Shown: in pieces, positions 7,409 through 14,817 of the stretch
Layout of the letters: each line of letters starts with the position of its first letter
How positions within the stretch are numbered: the first letter of the stretch is position 1
Source of the DNA: GCA-020348365 sp964347995
GTDB taxonomy: Archaea; Thermoproteota; Bathyarchaeia; Bathyarchaeales; Bathyarchaeaceae
NCBI GenBank assembly: GCA_964347995.1
Contig: CAYGBA010000020.1
Location: forward strand, 1-24,299
Direction of reading: 5' to 3'
Length of the DNA stretch: 24,299 bases
The notes under the pieces: model-generated
Told to the model about the DNA's origin: nothing
Seen by the model: only the letters and a program-made list of their open reading frames with translations
Databases searched by the model: none
Position numbers and translations under genes: made by a program

Positions 7409-8062
7409 CTATTTAGTTAAATCCATTTTGTGCAGTTGTTGCAGTATATCTTTGACTATGGTCTCTGGTGGGATATCCACTGATTCGCATTCGATGTTTA
7501 CAAACGGCACCTTACCGCTATAGTAGCTTATCAGTGGTTGAGTTTGCACCTGATAAACCTTTAACCGCTCTTTGATAACTTCAGGCTTGTCATCCTCACG
7601 CTGATAAAGCTCCCCACCACACACATCGCACACGCCTTCCTTTTTCGGCTTCAAATATCTGATATTATATACTGCGCCACAGTTCTTACATATCCTTCTG
7701 CTCGACAGCCGCTCTATGATAACCCATTCTGGAACTACTAACCGTATTATAGCGTCGATCTCTTCAATTTTGTCTACGGCCTTTGCCTGTTCGATCGTCC
7801 TTGGATACCCATCCAAGATGAAACCTTTCTTGCTGGGTGGCTTATTGATTTCTTCTTTTAGGATTTCGATGACGATTTCGTCGGGAACCAGCTCTCCCTT
7901 GTTTACGAAGTCAATAATCTTCTTTCCTAGGTCTGTGTTTTGCTTTATCTCGTCTCGGATGATGTCGCCAGTGGATATTTGGGCTATCTTAAGTTTCGAT
8001 GCCAGCATAGAAGCATAGGTGCCCTTACCTGCACCGGGCGGACCAAATATTATAAACCTCAT
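7409..8062 (-). CDS. adk: adenylate kinase, long form with zinc-binding LID
   Basis: A 217-residue enzyme catalysing ATP + AMP = 2 ADP. Motifs: P-loop GPPGAGKG at 7-14, TGDIIRDEI at 31-39 in the AMP-binding region, DGYPR at 84-88, and a LID with four zinc-type cysteines (125, 128, 145, 148). This is the bacterial/mitochondrial architecture, unlike the short AdkA of many euryarchaea. The frame is open to 8224, but that would overrun rpl24e. The ATG at 8062 opens directly into the P-loop strand and has GGAG just upstream. It is the last gene of the rpl7ae-rps28e-rpl24e operon, 59 nt after rpl24e, and converges on gltX with 35 nt between the stops. Confidence 0.94.
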   Translation of the reverse strand: MRFIIFGPPGAGKGTYASMLASKLKIAQISTGDIIRDEIKQNTDLGKKIIDFVNKGELVPDEIVIEILKEEINKPPSKKGFILDGYPRTIEQAKAVDKIEEIDAIIRLVVPEWVIIERLSSRRICKNCGAVYNIRYLKPKKEGVCDVCGGELYQREDDKPEVIKERLKVYQVQTQPLISYYSGKVPFVNIECESVDIPPETIVKDILQQLHKMDLTK

Positions 8063-8121
8063 ATCTCCGTCCTGCAAAGGATTTACGACAACCTTTGACT
8101 CTAGAGGATGAAAGTCTTGGA

Positions 8122-8334
8122 TCAGCCTTTCCCTTTCTCTTCCTTCCCGTAATATTTTGTCCATCGAACTTTCCTTGAGTCCCGCTTCAGGTTGAGAGAG
8201 CTTTTTCTGCACTTGCTCGAACAAAACCAGAGAATTGTCCCGTCATTTCTCACATACATAATGCCAGTGCCTGCTGGAAAGTCGTCTCCGCAGAAAGAAC
8301 ACTGTCGGCTTTTCGGCACCGGCGTAGCCTCCAT
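8122..8334 (-). CDS. rpl24e: 50S ribosomal protein L24e
   Basis: A 70-residue small ribosomal protein with the L24e zinc finger: CSFCGDDFPAG near the N-terminus and CSSKCRKS about 25 residues later, giving a CxxC...CxxxC site. The lysine-rich tail (WTKYYGKEEKGKG) suits rRNA contact. The ATG at 8334 is taken as the start. A GTG at 8340 overlaps the rps28e TGA as GTGA and would add two residues; both are possible. It lies third in the operon rpl7ae-rps28e-rpl24e-adk, the conserved archaeal order of these three ribosomal genes. Confidence 0.95.
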   Translation of the reverse strand: MEATPVPKSRQCSFCGDDFPAGTGIMYVRNDGTILWFCSSKCRKSSLNLKRDSRKVRWTKYYGKEEKGKG

Positions 8335-8336
8335 TC

Positions 8337-8549
8337 TCACCTGATTTTCTTGGCTTCCCTCTCAGTCTCTCGAAGCATGAGAATGTCGTTTGTCCGCACC
8401 GGGCCCTTCACGTTTCTGGTTATGATGCGCCCCTTGTCTCTTCCCTCAAGAACTCGAACTCTAACCTGTGTTATCTCGCCAGTGATTCCGGTTCGTCCAA
8501 TGATCTGAATGACCTCAGCAGGGGTTAACTCCTCTTCCTCTCTGCTCAT
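8337..8549 (-). CDS. rps28e: 30S ribosomal protein S28e
   Basis: A 70-residue S28e protein of the OB-fold type found only in archaea and eukaryotes. Characteristic segments are TGITGEITQVRVRVLEG and the near-invariant tail NDILMLRETEREAKKIR. The ATG overlaps the last bases of rpl7ae (ATGA), and the stop touches the start of rpl24e, so all three are probably translated as one coupled unit. Length and ends match the family. Confidence 0.97.
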   Translation of the reverse strand: MSREEEELTPAEVIQIIGRTGITGEITQVRVRVLEGRDKGRIITRNVKGPVRTNDILMLRETEREAKKIR

Positions 8550-8926
8550 CCGCCGCCCTTCCTCAACTGCTCAATGCGGCTAGAGATTTCCTTCACTAGT
8601 GATGCTGCGTCACCGAGTTCAGTTATGCAGACTGAGGCAGCGGGAACATCTATTCCCGAAGAAGTGCCAATTTCTCTTTTACTCGGCACAAAGACGTATG
8701 GGATTTTTCTTTCTTCACAGAGCAGAGGGAGATGGGCGACTACCTCCGGAGGGTCCACATCTTCTGCTATGACGACTAGTTTCGCTTCATTTCTTTCAAT
8801 AGATTTTGTGGTTTCGTTTGTTCCCTTACGAACCTGCCCAGATCGAGTGGCTATCTGAAGGGCTTCATAGGCCGCATCTGCCACCTCTTTCGGGATCTCG
8901 AATTTCATGTAGAACGGTTTTGACAT
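8546..8926 (-). CDS. rpl7ae: 50S ribosomal protein L7Ae (kink-turn binder)
   Basis: A 126-residue L7Ae family protein. In archaea it binds kink-turns in 23S rRNA, box C/D and H/ACA guide RNAs and RNase P RNA. Signatures: RKGTNETTKSIERNEAKLVVIAED split over about 33-56 (the RNA-binding GTNETTK loop), then DVDPPEVVAHLPLLCEE and IPYVFVPSKREIG. The ATG at 8926 is preferred because GGTGAGG lies about 4 nt upstream; a GTG at 8935 would sit inside that site. First gene of the operon; the promoter must lie in the AT-rich bases after 8940. Archaeal L7Ae can repress its own mRNA through a leader kink-turn; I did not identify one here. Confidence 0.96.
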   Translation of the reverse strand: MSKPFYMKFEIPKEVADAAYEALQIATRSGQVRKGTNETTKSIERNEAKLVVIAEDVDPPEVVAHLPLLCEERKIPYVFVPSKREIGTSSGIDVPAASVCITELGDAASLVKEISSRIEQLRKGGG

Positions 8927-9330
8927 GAGCCTCACCCTTTTAAGTGCACAGTTTATTACAGAATAACTTAAGAATGTTTCGACTTTCTGGGCATTTCATT
9001 TCTTCAGGCAATCTACAGAGAGGCGTATTTGTCGTTTGCCATGGTATTCGCGTGGTTCAGTGGTTTTCACACTTTCAACATCCAATAAACGTTCGACTGA
9101 TTTTCAACCTGCGCGCAAGAACAATCGCTTACTGAATTCTTTCCTTCTTTTTGGTCTGCTTATCAAAAAAACGTTGTGAATTCAGGCTTCTGTTAGGTTA
9201 CCGTTTGGTCGAAACTTGAAGATTCATCCATCTGCATGTGTGTATGTAGAAGATTGTTCGTTATTGTCGATTCATTATGTTTATCTGCTGAGTCTGCTAG
9301 CCTGCTTTCTTTGACAGGTTTGAATGCATC
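8927..9330. other. intergenic region between the ribosomal operon and a small ORF
   Basis: About 400 nt with no convincing gene. The left end must hold the minus-strand promoter for rpl7ae (AT-rich, TTATTACAG and CTTAAG around 8944-8972). A TATA-like TTATGTTTATC at about 9276-9286 could serve the small plus-strand ORF at 9331. Short reading frames here are low-complexity and lack ribosome sites. Confidence 0.4.
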
Positions 9331-9459
9331 ATGACGGCAGAGGAGATTTCCTGCGATGTCGTGGAAAAGATTGTGGAAGACTTGGAAGCAACCATTGAGA
9401 CTTTGCAGAGAATAAAGAAGAAATTTGAATATTTTCACTCCAAGAATTTCAGCGTCTAG
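9331..9459 (+). CDS. small acidic helical protein, hypothetical (42 aa)
   Basis: An ATG-initiated 42-codon ORF ending at TAG 9457-9459. The product is rich in Glu, Lys, Ile and Leu with a heptad-like pattern (VVEKIVEDLEATIETLQRI), typical of a short amphipathic or coiled-coil helix and unlike random translation. The antisense frame is less protein-like. No close Shine-Dalgarno is visible; CAGGT lies about 11 nt upstream. It is convergent with the radical SAM gene. I do not recognise the family. Confidence 0.4.
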   Translation: MTAEEISCDVVEKIVEDLEATIETLQRIKKKFEYFHSKNFSV

Positions 9460-9578
9460 TTTAAAGCACATGCGTGCTATTTCAGCTGTCTTTCCTTGGT
9501 CTTCTCTTCAGCCCCATCTAATAACATCATCCACGGAAGCTTCCCTCTCGCTTTGCGCGTGCGAGAATGGTCCAAGCT

Positions 9579-11099
9579 TCACTCAGCTGACTTGGTTACC
9601 TTTTTCCATATTTCTTCGTTCTCAACGCATCCGATGTCTGCTGCAGTGAGTTTTCCATTGAAGTAACTGTATGATCGGGCTCTGCATCCCCCGCATATGT
9701 ATTTGTCCTTGCAGCTTCCGCATCCAACAGTCTCACGAGCTATCCTATAGGTCTCCAGATTCTCTCTACTTCTCAACTCCCACAGCATCTCATTGTTATC
9801 CCACAGCTCCTCAAAATCGTCCTCTAGGATGTTGGCGAGGACGGTCTCTTCATTAGTCGGGAAGAAGACGCAGGGTTTCAGGTCTCCGTTTGGTTCAAGA
9901 GCGATGTAGAGTCTTCCAGCTCCGCATCCGCCTAGGAAGTTTGCAACGTTCTCAACCCCCTTCTTTGCGGCGTAATGAGCGGAAACCGCGAAGTCCTCTC
10001 CTATCTCCTCCGAAAGCCTCTTCACGATGCTCGCGTATTGAGGGCATGTGCTAAAGAACATGTCAGTTTTGATGTTTGTTCTTCCGGTCATTTCCTCCTC
10101 CTGCTTCGCCATCAAGTAAAGGTTGACAATCTTTCTCCCTATCATCTCAAGAAGAGAGAACCTTTCCTTCGGGCTGAGGTCGAGTTCAACGTGCTCCTTC
10201 GCTCTTCCCGTTGGAATATAATTAAAGTGCATAAATCTGGTTCCCAACTTCTCCGCCAGTTCCATAATTCTAGGTATCTCGCTGAGATTATCCCTATGAG
10301 CGGTAGCCGCGATACACGTGTCGAGGCCTGCATCCAAACAATTTTCTATCCCCTTCATCGTCTTCTCGAAGCAGCCCGGAACCCGTCTAAAACTTTCATG
10401 AACCTCCTTGCTCGCCCCATCGAGACTTATCTCAGCATAGTCAACGCCAATGTCACTGAGCCTCTTCACGTTGTCTTTTGTGAGGAGAGTGCCGTTCGTG
10501 GCTATGCTTATGTAAGGTATTCTCTTTTTGGCGTGCGCCGCGATCTCAAAGAAATCCTTTCTTACGAGGGGTTCTCCCCCGGAGAAAGAGAGGGCAGGGA
10601 GGCCGACATCAGCGATCTTCGACAAAATGTCTAAGGCTTCGCAGGCCTCATCTGTCGTGAGCTCTGGTTGGCGAGTCCCCGCGTTCGCGTAGCAGTGTTT
10701 GCACCTGAGGTTGCAGAGGTATGTGAAGTCCCAGACGATCTGGAAGGGTGCCGCAGGCGTGAATGGAATCCTTATGCCATACTTTCTGATACCCTTCATC
10801 ATCAACGCGAAACCCTTTAACCACGCCTCGCCATACTCCTGCTCTAGAAACATCTTTCTCATAAAGCTCCTGTTAACCCCAAGAATTCTGCTGCCGACTT
10901 CAAAAAATGGATCTGCGACCCTGCGGCTCAAACTTGCGCAGCTTCTACAAAACTGAACATCCTCACCAAGAAAGTGCTTCAAAGAATTTACAAGTAGGCT
11001 TCCGTCCCGCGTACATTCAACATCAAATCTCTTTATTACTGATTTTAATATGGGGTTGACTGCTGAAAGCAGCGCGTTTTCAACGGAATTTATCTGCAT
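9579..11099 (-). CDS. radical SAM/SPASM domain protein
   Basis: A 506-residue radical SAM enzyme. The SAM-cluster motif CNLRCKHC gives Cys129, Cys133 and Cys136, followed by the SAM-binding SFSGGEPL segment. The C-terminal SPASM region has cysteines for auxiliary clusters: GGCGAGRLYIALEPNGDLKPC, then CGSC...CGGC and a final GCVE. A 110-residue N-terminal extension with a CRSC pair (51-54) precedes the core. This layout is shared with the PqqE/AhbD/NirJ group and peptide-maturing SPASM enzymes; the substrate cannot be told. The ATG follows a strong GGGAGGAG at about 5 nt. It is monocistronic, with no obvious peptide substrate beside it, although the 42-residue ORF at 9331 lies just past its 3' end on the other strand. 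Confidence 0.88.
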   Translation of the reverse strand: MQINSVENALLSAVNPILKSVIKRFDVECTRDGSLLVNSLKHFLGEDVQFCRSCASLSRRVADPFFEVGSRILGVNRSFMRKMFLEQEYGEAWLKGFALMMKGIRKYGIRIPFTPAAPFQIVWDFTYLCNLRCKHCYANAGTRQPELTTDEACEALDILSKIADVGLPALSFSGGEPLVRKDFFEIAAHAKKRIPYISIATNGTLLTKDNVKRLSDIGVDYAEISLDGASKEVHESFRRVPGCFEKTMKGIENCLDAGLDTCIAATAHRDNLSEIPRIMELAEKLGTRFMHFNYIPTGRAKEHVELDLSPKERFSLLEMIGRKIVNLYLMAKQEEEMTGRTNIKTDMFFSTCPQYASIVKRLSEEIGEDFAVSAHYAAKKGVENVANFLGGCGAGRLYIALEPNGDLKPCVFFPTNEETVLANILEDDFEELWDNNEMLWELRSRENLETYRIARETVGCGSCKDKYICGGCRARSYSYFNGKLTAADIGCVENEEIWKKVTKSAE

Positions 11100-11451
11100 G
11101 AATCTCCTCCCAACAGAATCATGCTATCGAACATTTCGCTTTAAAAATCTGCGGTTAAGCCGGATGTATCCTATGGCAATAGTAGGTAATGTAGTATTTC
11201 TCTTCGTAATGGAATAGTTCTGGCTTTAACTTTTGAGAGGAGGCTTTCTTCTGATATTCGAAGAATGGTTTATTGTTGTATTTGTTGCAGTTTTTGCTCT
11301 CTCTTTTTATAACCCGAAGAGTGAAAGATTAATTGAAGTACGCTTAATATGCGCGCGCTCAAGAACTGAATTAACCAGTCTATCAATATGCATTAAGATA
11401 CGTGACAGTTTGCGAGGTTTATCTTTATATTCGTATCCCATCTTGCTGTAG
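11100..11451. promoter_or_regulatory. divergent promoter region, radical SAM gene / moeA
   Basis: About 350 nt between divergent genes. For the minus strand, a TTTTTAAAG TATA-like run lies near 11142-11150. For the plus strand, TTTATATT at 11424-11431 is about 24 nt before the moeA GTG at 11452, fitting a leaderless message. A TTG-initiated frame from 11233 runs over the moeA promoter and is not credible as a gene. Confidence 0.5.
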
Positions 11452-12696
11452 GTGGGAAAAGCCTTGGCACGACTCAAGGGATTTCAAACGCTCACAAACA
11501 TCGACGACGCCCTCTCCATCTTCCTAAGGAAGCTCAAGCCCAAAAGGCTGGAACCTGAACAGGCACAGATTTCCATGGGTCTAGGTCGAGTGACAGCGGA
11601 GGATGTCGTGGCAGAAAACGACCTGCCTCCCTTCGACCGTTCTGCCGTAGACGGCTACGCCGTAAGGGCACAAGACACTCTCGGAGCATCCCAGTTCAAA
11701 CCAAGGATGGTGAGAGTAATCAAGAATGAGAAAATCGATGAAAAGGAAGCGAGAGAGATCTGGACTGGCAACCCTCTTTCCGGGGGCGCTGACTCTGTGA
11801 TTATGCTGGAACACACGAAGCGAAAAGACGGTGAAATCGAAGTTTGGAATCCGGTCACTCCTGGCGAAAACGTTTCCAAAAGGGGAGAAGATGTGCGTAA
11901 AGGACAGATTGCTGTGAAGTCAGGAACTCGACTGAAGCCTCATCATATTGGTTTGCTTGCTGCTCTAGGAATGACTCATGTTGCTGTAGTAAGAAAGCCT
12001 ACGATTGCAATCCTATCCACTGGAGATGAGCTTGTCGATTTAGGTCATAAACCAAAGATGAATCAGGTGATAGACGTGAACCGACTCATCCTCTCAAGCA
12101 TGTGTCAAGAACTCGGCGCCGAAGCCATAGATCTTGGCATAGCAAAAGATGACATATCAGAGATCGGCGCAAGGATTCGAGAAGGCTTAGGAAAAGCCGA
12201 TATGCTCATCACGACTGGAGGGACAAGCGTTGGATACGATGATTTTGTTCCCACAGCTATAGATCAGATGGGACGCCCCGGAGTAGTCGTACACGGGATA
12301 GCTATGCGCCCAGCCATGCCAACGGCGCTGGCAATCGTTCAAGGCAAACCAGTCATTGTATTGTCTGGGAATCCTGTGGCGGCTATGATAGGATTCGAGG
12401 TTTTTGTCCGAGAGCTTGTCCTAAGGCTGTTGGGAATTGAAAGCGAGCCAAGACCGATGCTACGAGCAAGATTAACAAGAAAGGTTTTCTCGGCGCTGGG
12501 ACGAAGAGTCTTCCTGAGAGTTCAAGTCTTTGGAAAAGATGGGGAGTTCTGGGCTGAACCTGTGAGGGTGAAGGGGTCAGGCATCCTTTCGACTATGACT
12601 AAGGCAAACGGCTACGTCATGATTCCTGAAACTCGTGAGGGATTGGACAGAGGCGAATCTGTGACTGTGCATCTGTTCGATAGGATAGGGAAATAG
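11452..12696 (+). CDS. moeA: molybdopterin molybdenumtransferase MoeA, copy 1
   Basis: A 414-residue MoeA/gephyrin-E-domain protein that inserts molybdate (or tungstate) into adenylylated molybdopterin. Marks: PPFDRSAVDGYAVRA (59-73) in the active-site domain, TGNPL, GENVSKRGEDVRKG, the STGDEL motif, TTGGTSVGYDDF of the MPT-binding Rossmann-like domain and LSGNPVAAM. The C-terminal beta-barrel domain IV follows; no periplasmic-binding-type domain is fused. The GTG start lies 24 nt after a TATA box and has no good Shine-Dalgarno, suggesting a leaderless mRNA. The second moeA starts 4 nt after this stop, so the two form an operon. Confidence 0.95.
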   Translation: MGKALARLKGFQTLTNIDDALSIFLRKLKPKRLEPEQAQISMGLGRVTAEDVVAENDLPPFDRSAVDGYAVRAQDTLGASQFKPRMVRVIKNEKIDEKEAREIWTGNPLSGGADSVIMLEHTKRKDGEIEVWNPVTPGENVSKRGEDVRKGQIAVKSGTRLKPHHIGLLAALGMTHVAVVRKPTIAILSTGDELVDLGHKPKMNQVIDVNRLILSSMCQELGAEAIDLGIAKDDISEIGARIREGLGKADMLITTGGTSVGYDDFVPTAIDQMGRPGVVVHGIAMRPAMPTALAIVQGKPVIVLSGNPVAAMIGFEVFVRELVLRLLGIESEPRPMLRARLTRKVFSALGRRVFLRVQVFGKDGEFWAEPVRVKGSGILSTMTKANGYVMIPETREGLDRGESVTVHLFDRIGK

Positions 12697-12700
12697 GGAA

Positions 12701-13969
12701 ATGTTTAGAAATTTGCTCTCTCTTGAAGAAGTTAGGGCTGTTTTAGAACAAAATTTTTCGCCCAAACCCCTTGGTGTGGAGCAAAGTCCGCTTTCTGAAG
12801 TCCATGGCCGTGTTCTAGCCAAAGATGTTGTTGCTCCAATCGATGTCCCTCCATTCAACAGGTCAACTGTCGACGGTTACGCCGTGAGAGCAAGGGCCAC
12901 CTTCGGTGCGGAAGAGGACAGACCTGTCGCGTTGAAGTTCTGTGGGAGCATAGGCATAGGTGAGCCTCCAAGCGTCGTGTTAAAAAAACGCATGGCCGCA
13001 GAGACAGTCACTGGAGCACCCTTACCTGATAGCGCTGACGCGGCCGTGATGGTGGAGTACACGATACGAGAGGACGACACTATTTTCGTACATAGAGCGG
13101 TCTCAAAGGGAGAAAACGTGATGAGAGCCGGCTCTGACATTCGGAAAGGCGAGACAATTCTGAAGAAGGGACAAAAGATATCCTCTCGTGAGATGGGGGT
13201 TCTGGCAGCCTTAGGCATAACAAAAGTCGCCGTATACAAACGACCAATGGTCGCCATCATCTCCACTGGCGCCGAGATCGTTGATCCAGAAAAACCCTTA
13301 TCGCCTGGAAAGATCTACGACATAAATGCTTACACCCTCAGTGCAGCGGTTCGAGAATGCGGCGGAGAACCGATCAACCTGGGAACAATCATAGATGAGA
13401 TGAACCAACTCAAAGGTGCCCTCAGAAAGGCATTGGACTTGGCGGATGTCGTCGTCACTTCGGGAGGGGTTTCTGTTGGACCTAAGGACATTCTGCCTCA
13501 AGTACTAAACAGACTTGGTAGGCCTGGGGTGATCGTCTCCGGGATTGCGGTGAAGCCTGGAAAACCGACGACAATAGCGATGATTGATGGGAAACCTGTC
13601 TTCTCTCTTCCCGGTAACCCCACTTCTGCTCTCTCAATGTTTTATCAGCTTGTTCGTCCTCAGATATATCGTATGATCGGAGGACGTGAGAAGCCTTCTC
13701 CTGTGGTTAAGGCGTTTGCCGAGAAGAGGATGTTCTCAGCGAGGGGACGACGAACTTTCACGATGGTGAAACTGGCTCGTGACAAATCGGGTAAGCTGAT
13801 GGCTTCACCTATCGCTTTAGGATTGTCCGGTGCTATAACTACGTTGGCGAAGGCTGACGGCTTTGTGGAGATAGGTGAGGAACAACAGTTTGTTGAGGCT
13901 GGAGACGAAGTCCTAGTGACCTTGTTTAAACCAGAGACTAATTTTGAAAAGGGCAAGTTGCAGCCTTAG
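12701..13969 (+). CDS. moeA: molybdopterin molybdenumtransferase MoeA, copy 2
   Basis: A 422-residue MoeA paralogue directly behind the first. Equivalent motifs: PPFNRSTVDGYAVRA, VTGAPL, GENVMRAGSDIRKG, STGAEI, TSGGVSVGPKDIL and LPGNPTSALSM. The DGYA aspartate and the glutamate of STGxE are kept. It differs from copy 1 at FN for FD, STGAE for STGDE, PKD for YDD and LPGNP for LSGNP, and is closer to the common MoeA wording. Many archaea carry two MoeA proteins, and a division between Mo and W is often proposed; the sequence alone does not assign it. It starts 4 nt after copy 1 and converges on a membrane protein gene 5 nt beyond its stop. Confidence 0.95.
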   Translation: MFRNLLSLEEVRAVLEQNFSPKPLGVEQSPLSEVHGRVLAKDVVAPIDVPPFNRSTVDGYAVRARATFGAEEDRPVALKFCGSIGIGEPPSVVLKKRMAAETVTGAPLPDSADAAVMVEYTIREDDTIFVHRAVSKGENVMRAGSDIRKGETILKKGQKISSREMGVLAALGITKVAVYKRPMVAIISTGAEIVDPEKPLSPGKIYDINAYTLSAAVRECGGEPINLGTIIDEMNQLKGALRKALDLADVVVTSGGVSVGPKDILPQVLNRLGRPGVIVSGIAVKPGKPTTIAMIDGKPVFSLPGNPTSALSMFYQLVRPQIYRMIGGREKPSPVVKAFAEKRMFSARGRRTFTMVKLARDKSGKLMASPIALGLSGAITTLAKADGFVEIGEEQQFVEAGDEVLVTLFKPETNFEKGKLQP

Positions 13970-13974
13970 TTTAC

Positions 13975-14358
13975 TCACTCGAAATTTTCTCTCTTAGCTG
14001 CTACATATACAAATCCGAATAACAATAGAACTACGTAAAGAATTAATGACAAGTTCAATAGTAGAGCCCCTAAATTTGGCGAGAACGCCTGGCTATTTAT
14101 TGACGAATAGAGTACAGGTACGGTGCCTGCTGTTCCTAGAAAGAAAACAGCTGTTGAAAGGAGAACCGCCCACTTTCTCATCTGGATTAATCCATAGGCT
14201 GTGATGAAGCTTAGGAATGCTAAGACTGCGATGTGTGGCGGTGCGATAAGGTTCGACGCGACTAAGATGGCTGCCCACGCTACTCCCGCGATTGCGTGGA
14301 AAATCGAGAATGCTAGCACGACAGAATTTTCAACCTTAAGCTTCGATTTTAAAGACAT
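13975..14358 (-). CDS. four-helix membrane protein, hypothetical
   Basis: A 127-residue protein with four hydrophobic segments, at about 13-37, 43-60, 63-82 and 100-122. It has a positively charged start (MSLKSKLK) and end (AAKRENFE), which puts both termini in the cytoplasm by the positive-inside rule. There is no signal peptide, and no conserved polar or metal-binding residues stand out within the helices. A GAGAG run lies about 8 nt before the ATG. The gene converges on moeA copy 2 with 5 nt between the stops and is probably transcribed alone. Family not recognised. Confidence 0.7.
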   Translation of the reverse strand: MSLKSKLKVENSVVLAFSIFHAIAGVAWAAILVASNLIAPPHIAVLAFLSFITAYGLIQMRKWAVLLSTAVFFLGTAGTVPVLYSSINSQAFSPNLGALLLNLSLILYVVLLLFGFVYVAAKRENFE

Positions 14359-14488
14359 TTTGGTCTCTCTTCTAGGATGGCTATAATGTGTTAGGTAATA
14401 AATTAGTTTCTCTAGCGAAACCGTTGATCGGAATCAAAAGTATGGTGCTGAAGGCGTGAGTTGTAATAGAAGCCGGTCGGAGTTACGC

Positions 14489-14497
14489 TTTTTATAT
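14489..14497 (+). promoter_or_regulatory. TATA box for the small basic protein gene
   Basis: The run TTTTTATAT is centred about 27 nt before the ATG at 14520, the distance from an archaeal TATA box to the transcription start. This predicts a leaderless mRNA starting at or next to that ATG. An AGGAG at 14499-14503 is better spaced for an ATG at 14510, but that frame is only 28 codons. Confidence 0.5.
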
Positions 14498-14519
14498 CAG
14501 GAGTTGAGTATGAGACCAT

Positions 14520-14699
14520 ATGCCTCGTGGAGGATCGGAGAAGAAAAAGAAACGCAAGGCCGTTGGCATAGAAGCGATCGTCAAGCCAGGGGTTGAAGCA
14601 GTCTACACCAGAGGTTCATGGATGAAGAAGCTGGATGATCTGGGTAAAGGCAAAAGAGAAAAGATTAAGAGAAGCAAAGTGAAACCGAAAAAGCGGTGA
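14520..14699 (+). CDS. small highly basic protein, hypothetical (59 aa)
   Basis: An ATG-initiated ORF of 59 codons ending with TGA at 14697-14699. The product is strongly basic: a Lys/Arg block at 8-13 (KKKKRK), a short less charged centre (GIEAIVKPGVEAVYTRGSW, 17-35) and a second Lys/Arg-rich tail (about 43-59). That composition fits a nucleic-acid or ribosome-binding protein. A TATA box at 14489-14497 places the transcript start at the ATG. The length is close to small archaeal chromatin proteins such as Cren7 or Sul7d, but I see no convincing match to them. It lies 118 nt before agmatinase in the same direction. Function unknown. Confidence 0.6.
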   Translation: MPRGGSEKKKKRKAVGIEAIVKPGVEAVYTRGSWMKKLDDLGKGKREKIKRSKVKPKKR

Positions 14700-14817
14700 A
14701 CCCTCATATGCAAACCGTGTTCTCATAAGGCTTCTCGACGACATTCTGTCTGCCTATTGAGCGAAAACGTTTAGAGTTGACGTCTTCTAACAACCTTTCA
14801 GAGAGGTAAATGGAATC

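Noticed and set aside
8063..8224. N-terminal extension of adenylate kinase to 8224
   Set aside because: It overlaps rpl24e in another frame; the family starts at the ATG at 8062, right before the P-loop, with its own GGAG.
9193..9471. 92-codon minus-strand frame opposite the small helical ORF
   Set aside because: No ribosome site and unstructured composition; it is the complement of the more protein-like plus-strand ORF at 9331-9459.
11233..11451. TTG-initiated 72-codon frame before moeA copy 1
   Set aside because: It covers the TATA box of moeA, has a composition like translated AT-rich DNA and shows no domain.
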